From contig CM060841.1 in assembly GCA_030762175.1 (NCBI GenBank), positions 10,606,501-10,670,500 on the forward strand: a stretch of 64,000 bases of DNA, in the 5' to 3' direction. Shown here piece by piece: positions 62,872 to 64,000 of this stretch (its first letter is position 1; each line of letters starts with the position of its first letter). Position numbers and translations under genes: made by a program. The notes below the pieces were generated by a model that was given only the letters and a program-made list of their open reading frames with translations, was not told the DNA's origin and did not search any database. This DNA is from Metallyticus violacea (Eukaryota > Arthropoda > Insecta > Mantodea > Metallyticidae).

Positions 62872-64000
62872 TGAACCCCAAATAAAAAAGTTTCGTTTTG
62901 AATATGATTTCGACCCTTCATTCATTCGATTACTTTTTCCACTACAATTCTTCCTAATTGCTATTTTCTTTTTGATTTTTGATGTAGAAATTGCTCTTAT
63001 CTTTCAATAACTATTATAGTTACATAAGAACTGCAAACACTGTTAGAGTATTCTCGTAATTTAAAAATTGTGAACATTACAAATGTTAAAACTGTTCACC
63101 GTTTGCAGCGAGACAGGCGTTGTAAGGGCTAGCAGCTGTTTATTCTTAGGGATGTTGGAATTCTCCTGGTACTTCATCTAATGCTCTTGGATTTTACTTA
63201 TATACTTTGCCGTTTAAACAGCTCCACAAATAAAAATGTGTGTATCTGTCCTATTTTATCTATCGCCGAATTACCGTGGCTTACCAGCCTTAAGGATTTT
63301 TTCGGGCGTAAAAATCCTAAGTATGGCTTCCTTCGGAAGGGAAGTAAAGCCGTAGGTTCCGTGTCGTACATTTACGGCACGATAAAGAACCTCAACCCTG
63401 AAAGAGAGGCCTCTGAGCAAAATTTGTCGGCCGTTTCACGCCCTGAGTTGAATGGGACGCTGATGACCTGAGATGTTAAAGAGCATCCGTAAATAAACCA
63501 ATAAAAAAAAATCAGCCTTAAGCGAGCCAATGTGGTGTGCACTCGCCTACTTACTGCCGGGATCGCTCTGTTGCGCAGATCGAGCCCAAACAAATGGGTG
63601 GTTAGATACTGGCACTAGCCGACCTATTAAAAATGATCGAAAATTAAAAATCTGGTAGAACGCCAGAAAGTGATTTAAGAACTGAGATTTGACAAGAATG
63701 TAATGTGTGTTTGGAGATGAAGCAGTAAAACGCAGATTCACGTAACGAGAAAGTCGTGTTTACCTTTGTGAGGAATGCGTCCACGTCCTGTATCTCGTAA
63801 CCGAAGCGGGAATGTCTGCGTTGTTTGCGTCGTGGTGTGCGCGTTCGCCTGTGCCGATGCTTCTCACGACTGCATCTCCCACTTCGGCCACTCTCGCTGT
63901 TCGCTATCAGGAGGGAGGGTTCGGACAGCGTCCTGGACGGCGGCGGAGAGGTGGTCTCGAGCACCGTGGCCTGAGGCGGCGTCACGGCTGCTACTGGGGT
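43850..64000 (-). CDS. Dlish: Dlish (SH3 adaptor of Fat/Dachsous-Hippo signalling), 3' three coding exons
   Basis: In Drosophila, Dlish is a cortical SH3 protein that binds the myosin Dachs and the intracellular domain of Fat, and so regulates Hippo-pathway growth control and planar polarity. Exons in gene order are 64000-63764 (5' end beyond the window), 46754-46426 and 44162-43850. Junctions are phase 0 and phase 2 with GT..AG borders. The protein has a basic RS/RR-rich N-terminal part, the signature SRFGYEIQDVDAFLTK, a first SH3 domain beginning NIPVVLSFPCVLYQTRLGGY, a linker ending DSEKLREHGTRSE, and a second SH3 domain with DWFWVRSRDGHEGFIPS near the C-terminus. The Drosophila protein is described with three SH3 domains; only two are visible here. 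Either one is outside the window, or a further exon was missed, or the domain count differs. The 17 kb intron is packed with transposons. Confidence 0.87.
44729..44822. repeat. Perfect tandem duplication, 47 bp unit
   Basis: The two copies (44729-44775 and 44776-44822) are identical, beginning TTGCAAAAGTATAAAATATT. The lack of differences implies a recent event. It lies in Dlish intron 2. Confidence 0.95.
45285..45545 (-). mobile_element. SINE family B (diverged)
   Basis: AGGTTTGAACCTGAAACC on the plus strand marks the damaged B box. TTCAGGCTTGAGGTTCTTTT, TTCAATTCAGGGCATGAAAT and GATACTGTTTAGCGTCCC follow the family. Several CpG sites are lost. It lies in Dlish intron 2. Confidence 0.75.
45545..46380. 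other. Dlish intron 2, unassigned
   Basis: No recognised element or conserved frame between the SINE and the SH3 exon. Confidence 0.45.
46426..46754 (-). CDS. Dlish: Dlish SH3 exon
   Basis: The acceptor is TTTTGGTTGCAG, and the exon opens ASLEKPANIPVVLSFPCVLY. The SH3 fold signature is seen as QEEVALPLGMVVNAVFKNQAW (start) and LYVQTPHGEEGYVSYAACLP. It continues with the linker KPWETHTDIFPQPLGNRTDS. The donor GTGCGC follows ACAAG (phase 2). The next three in-frame codons beyond the donor are intronic. Confidence 0.9.
47142..47418 (+). mobile_element. SINE family A, best-preserved copy
   Basis: The head GCCACGGGTGGCCGAGGTCG, AAGGCACGGACTCGTGAGCG and the B box GCGGTTCGAATCCCGCCAGG form a good tRNA-like promoter. 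The body has TTTTTTCCAGGTTTTCCTCA, GCCGGGGAGGTACCTAAACT, TATCATTTCATCTCATGTAT and CCACCAGTGGTGCCTCAGTA. CpGs are intact, so this copy is young. It lies 390 bp upstream of the Dlish SH3 exon, in the 17 kb intron. Confidence 0.9.
47506..47547. repeat. (ATT)n microsatellite
   Basis: About 13 ATT units in the large Dlish intron. Confidence 0.95.
47550..49720. other. Dlish intron 1, unassigned
   Basis: AT-rich. No recognised frame or repeat family. Confidence 0.45.
49727..49806. repeat. Inverted repeat just upstream of the Crypton-like gene
   Basis: TGTTGAAAGGCTCGTATTGC and, 40 bp on, ATCGCAATGAGCCTTTCAAC are inverted copies with a few differences. Between them lies CATCCGAGTGTGATAATATG. It could fold into a hairpin or be a paired recognition site. 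Confidence 0.7.
50015..50950 (+). pseudogene. Crypton-like tyrosine recombinase, frameshifted, nucleophile lost
   Basis: Pieces in order: FKRRYERELAWCKKKIARTF with SENVMLAYFLKK (N-terminal arm-binding type domain), LYLSYSADISKFGSLIVFLK (with frameshift before it), VFTREDINKLLAEALDAEYL, GVAGVCRTDELVKMELDDIE (first catalytic Arg at 50462-50464), then after another shift FVNYRNEKCTMQPIGINATG and FTGHCFRRG (H-x-x-R at 50770-50781), then after a third shift VGGDVLKLKKYDYWRSSAFA and EGNIDDS. In Crypton-type recombinases the last motif is normally EGY.xDS, with Tyr as the nucleophile; here the codon is AAT (50877-50879). It lies in Dlish intron 1. Confidence 0.75.
51060..52280. other. Dlish intron 1, unassigned
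   Basis: No recognised feature; may include the 3' part of the Crypton-like element, whose ends could not be set. Confidence 0.45.
52286..52438. repeat. Foldback (MITE-like) inverted repeat, ~60 bp arms
   Basis: ACATTATCAAACTAATACAA plus CAAATATA is mirrored by TATATTTGTTGTATTAGTCT plus GATAATGT. Similarity extends outward to AAGTTTATAAAA / TTTTATACACTT and inward to CTTGAAAA / TTTTCAAG. Loop about 30 bp. No coding capacity. Confidence 0.8.
52440..53785. other. Dlish intron 1, unassigned
   Basis: A 109-codon minus-strand run at 52849-53178 is Cys- and Ser-rich, but no relative was recognised. It may belong to the flank of the hAT-like element. Confidence 0.4.
53790..55185 (-). pseudogene. 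hAT-like (CGGBP1-type) transposase remnant
   Basis: Minus-strand pieces in order: FKTKCFKNVESDF, SNHKFRSFLEKYC and IPDESTIRK; then VDETTNACGCHMANFLVGR (DET-D motif), CRVLEK.NHSTIARFVNDTL, SDAATYMLKAVSV, CTMHVLHRVSEVTGESFPDV and KTFVKVPLRVCAYKEKLPDL (continuing PLP); finally TSVDVERSFST..T, the usual hAT C-terminal dimerisation motif. The order matches insect transposase-derived proteins related to CGG-repeat-binding protein 1. Frameshifts, stops and a poly-G run at 54480 break the frame. Confidence 0.7.
55190..55850. other. Dlish intron 1, unassigned
   Basis: An 87-codon plus-strand run (55524-55787) has no recognised similarity. Probably chance. Confidence 0.45.
55855..56716 (+). mobile_element. 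Tc1/mariner-superfamily element with imperfect terminal repeats
   Basis: The left end GGGTTCCAAAAATGTATACAC mirrors the right end GTGTATACATTTT...GGCACCC, which has gained a long T run. Between them: QQDDAPPHYHLRTLDD (second Asp), RGLIEFPPRSPDLIPLDFYL plus WGTLKDVV (third Asp), and EETEMACAAIAEDTFANVAQ ...VVQRTQKCIDGDSGHFEQLL. The N-terminal half is too short and damaged to read well, so this is an internally deleted copy of about 0.86 kb. Confidence 0.75.
56720..57380. other. Dlish intron 1, unassigned
   Basis: No recognised feature. Confidence 0.45.
57386..57656 (-). mobile_element. SINE family A, well preserved
   Basis: Minus-strand head (CACGGGTGGCCGAGGTCTTT, AAGTCTCGGACTCGTGAGCG), B box GGGTTCGAATCCCGCCAGGA, CCAGGTTTTCCTCAGTCCTC and a tail reading GCGTTAAACACCTTCATTTA. 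AATTCCGCTAGG repeats on both sides (57366 and 57658), a 12-bp target-site duplication. Confidence 0.9.
57950..59441 (-). mobile_element. mariner element inserted in a LINE, itself carrying a SINE
   Basis: The terminal repeats are TCAGGGTAGGTCCATAGTTT / CCGGCCT at the left and, inverted, CCAGGGTAAGTTTCCGGCCT at the right, with TA on each side. Minus strand: EEEIMEDRRVKVTEIAARLG plus LSKTTVLRIIHKHLNMNKVR (helix-turn-helix), ARWVSRLLFSVQKQ, MQIIATADETMVLYYNPLSK (first Asp region), then RRSWPQSFGTVKEYSSLTSR and, after shifts, LLYDNAP (second Asp) and HPPYSPYIAPLISKLKK (third). Several frameshifts. The SINE at 58075 lies in the C-terminal flank. Confidence 0.85.
58075..58372 (-). mobile_element. 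SINE family B, full length with tRNA-like head
   Basis: The minus strand starts GATGGTCCTGATGGTGTAGT plus GGTAACC (A-box-like), then TTGCCTTCTAAACCCAAGAT, CGGGTTGGAACCCGGCCAGG (B box, one change) and the family body to TAAATAAATCAAATTAAA. ATCTTTGGATTAA flanks both sides (58061 and 58368), a target-site duplication inside the mariner. Confidence 0.92.
59663..59755 (-). mobile_element. SINE family A, 5' head only
   Basis: The minus strand reads CCGCCACGGGTGGTCGAGGT, AAGGCGTGGATTAGTGAGAG and GGGGTTCGAATCCCGCAAGG, then stops. It is 3'-truncated, unusual for a retroposed copy, so a deletion is likely. Confidence 0.75.
59760..60800. other. Dlish intron 1, unassigned
   Basis: An A-rich patch (60490-60530) and no recognised frames. 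Confidence 0.45.
60806..60849. repeat. (ATT)n microsatellite at the LINE 3' end
   Basis: About 14 ATT units; on the LINE strand this is a (TAA)n tail. Confidence 0.95.
60806..61690 (-). pseudogene. LINE ORF2 3' end: RNase H domain and zinc-knuckle tail
   Basis: Minus strand across frames: VFQAEVFAILNCAYRGL (RNase H Glu), MLILSDCQSTLKALHSDQVK plus SKLVWECQN (RNase H Asp), then TTVKTWIGDKHQLRWQIYPG, QTQARKFVLGPSKN and EYGHFRKHLRKVELYKDEPT with CRLCKQDKEPATYIVFECP (C-x2-C...C tail). This is the C-terminal order of RNase H-bearing insect LINEs (I/R1/loa-like). A (TAA)n tract (60806-60849) lies just past the tail. Confidence 0.75.
61848..62080 (-). mobile_element. SINE family B (diverged)
   Basis: Minus strand: the B box CGCGGGTTCAATCCCGGTCA, TTTTTTCCGGGCGTAAAATT, TCCTTCGGAAGGGAAGTAAA, GCCGTTTCACGCCCTGAATT and the tail AAGCTTCCATAAATAAGAC. 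Confidence 0.85.
62085..63285. other. Dlish intron 1, unassigned
   Basis: Contains an (AAT)n microsatellite at 62824-62871. No recognised gene. The GC-richer part at 62130-62280 has open frames on both strands without similarity. Confidence 0.45.
62824..62871. repeat. (AAT)n microsatellite
   Basis: About 15 units; no recognised LINE body beside it. Confidence 0.95.
63290..63512 (+). mobile_element. SINE family B, 5'-truncated
   Basis: Starts within the body (GATTTTTTCGGGCGTAAAAA) and continues GGCTTCCTTCGGAAGGGAAG, AACCTCAACCCTGAAAGAGA and GAGCATCCGTAAATAAACCA. No tRNA-like head. It lies 250 bp from the Dlish N-terminal exon. Confidence 0.88.
63764..64000 (-). CDS. Dlish: Dlish coding exon (N-terminal, cut by the window edge)
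   Basis: The frame is open to the edge (TPVAAVTPPQ...). It encodes a Pro/Ser-rich stretch, then a basic cluster (EKHRHRRTRTPRRKQRRHSR) and FGYEIQDVDAFLTK. The donor GTAAAC follows AAG at 63764 (phase 0). The segment is GC-rich (local runs such as GGCGGCGGAGAGG), unlike the AT-rich intron beside it. No start codon can be chosen because the 5' end is missing. Confidence 0.85.

Overview
The window looks like AT-rich nuclear DNA of an insect. Evidence: a few short conserved exons separated by kilobase-scale introns with GT..AG borders, and at least two abundant tRNA-derived SINE families. Many decayed mariner/Tc1, hAT-like, Crypton-like, LINE and Penelope-like copies fill the rest. The SH3 gene Dlish points to arthropods. 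The large introns and old repeats would suit a cockroach or termite, but that placement is a guess.

Three conserved genes can be supported. (1) 13210-13466, minus: the first coding exon of an SRRM2 (SRm300/Cwc21-type) splicing factor; the rest would lie further left and was not found. (2) 14047-36151, plus: a complete six-exon THOC6 gene, a WD40 subunit of the THO/TREX mRNA-export complex. All five junctions agree in phase and give 326 codons plus stop. Its start codon lies about 600 bp head-to-head from that of SRRM2, so the two RNA-processing genes probably share a bidirectional promoter. (3) 64000-43850, minus: Dlish, an SH3 adaptor of the Fat/Dachsous-Hippo pathway. Its last three coding exons are visible, with a 17 kb intron; the 5' end runs off the right edge.

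Layout. 1-13.2 kb: a diverged 200 bp direct repeat, transposase and LINE remnants, SINEs, otherwise unrecognised sequence. 13.2-14.15 kb: the SRRM2/THOC6 promoter pair. 14.15-36.06 kb: THOC6 introns holding a jockey/CR1-like LINE, two Penelope-like remnants, a mariner with terminal repeats, a Harbinger-type MITE, a foldback repeat, a 3.3 kb LINE remnant with a degenerate 2A-like peptide, and more transposase relics. 36.2-43.85 kb: the THOC6-Dlish intergenic region, with a third Penelope-like remnant and two more palindromes around a gutted DDE transposase. 43.85-64 kb: Dlish, whose large intron carries a Crypton-like recombinase that has lost its tyrosine, a hAT-like transposase, a Tc1-like element, and a nest of SINE inside mariner inside LINE.

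The most unusual signal is the Penelope-like family. Its remnants end in a hammerhead-ribozyme-like core (CTGANGA, stem, GAAA, self-complementary stem III). Inverted pairs of this terminal segment form four long palindromes in the window. No bacterial operon, CRISPR array or genuine tRNA/rRNA gene was seen.
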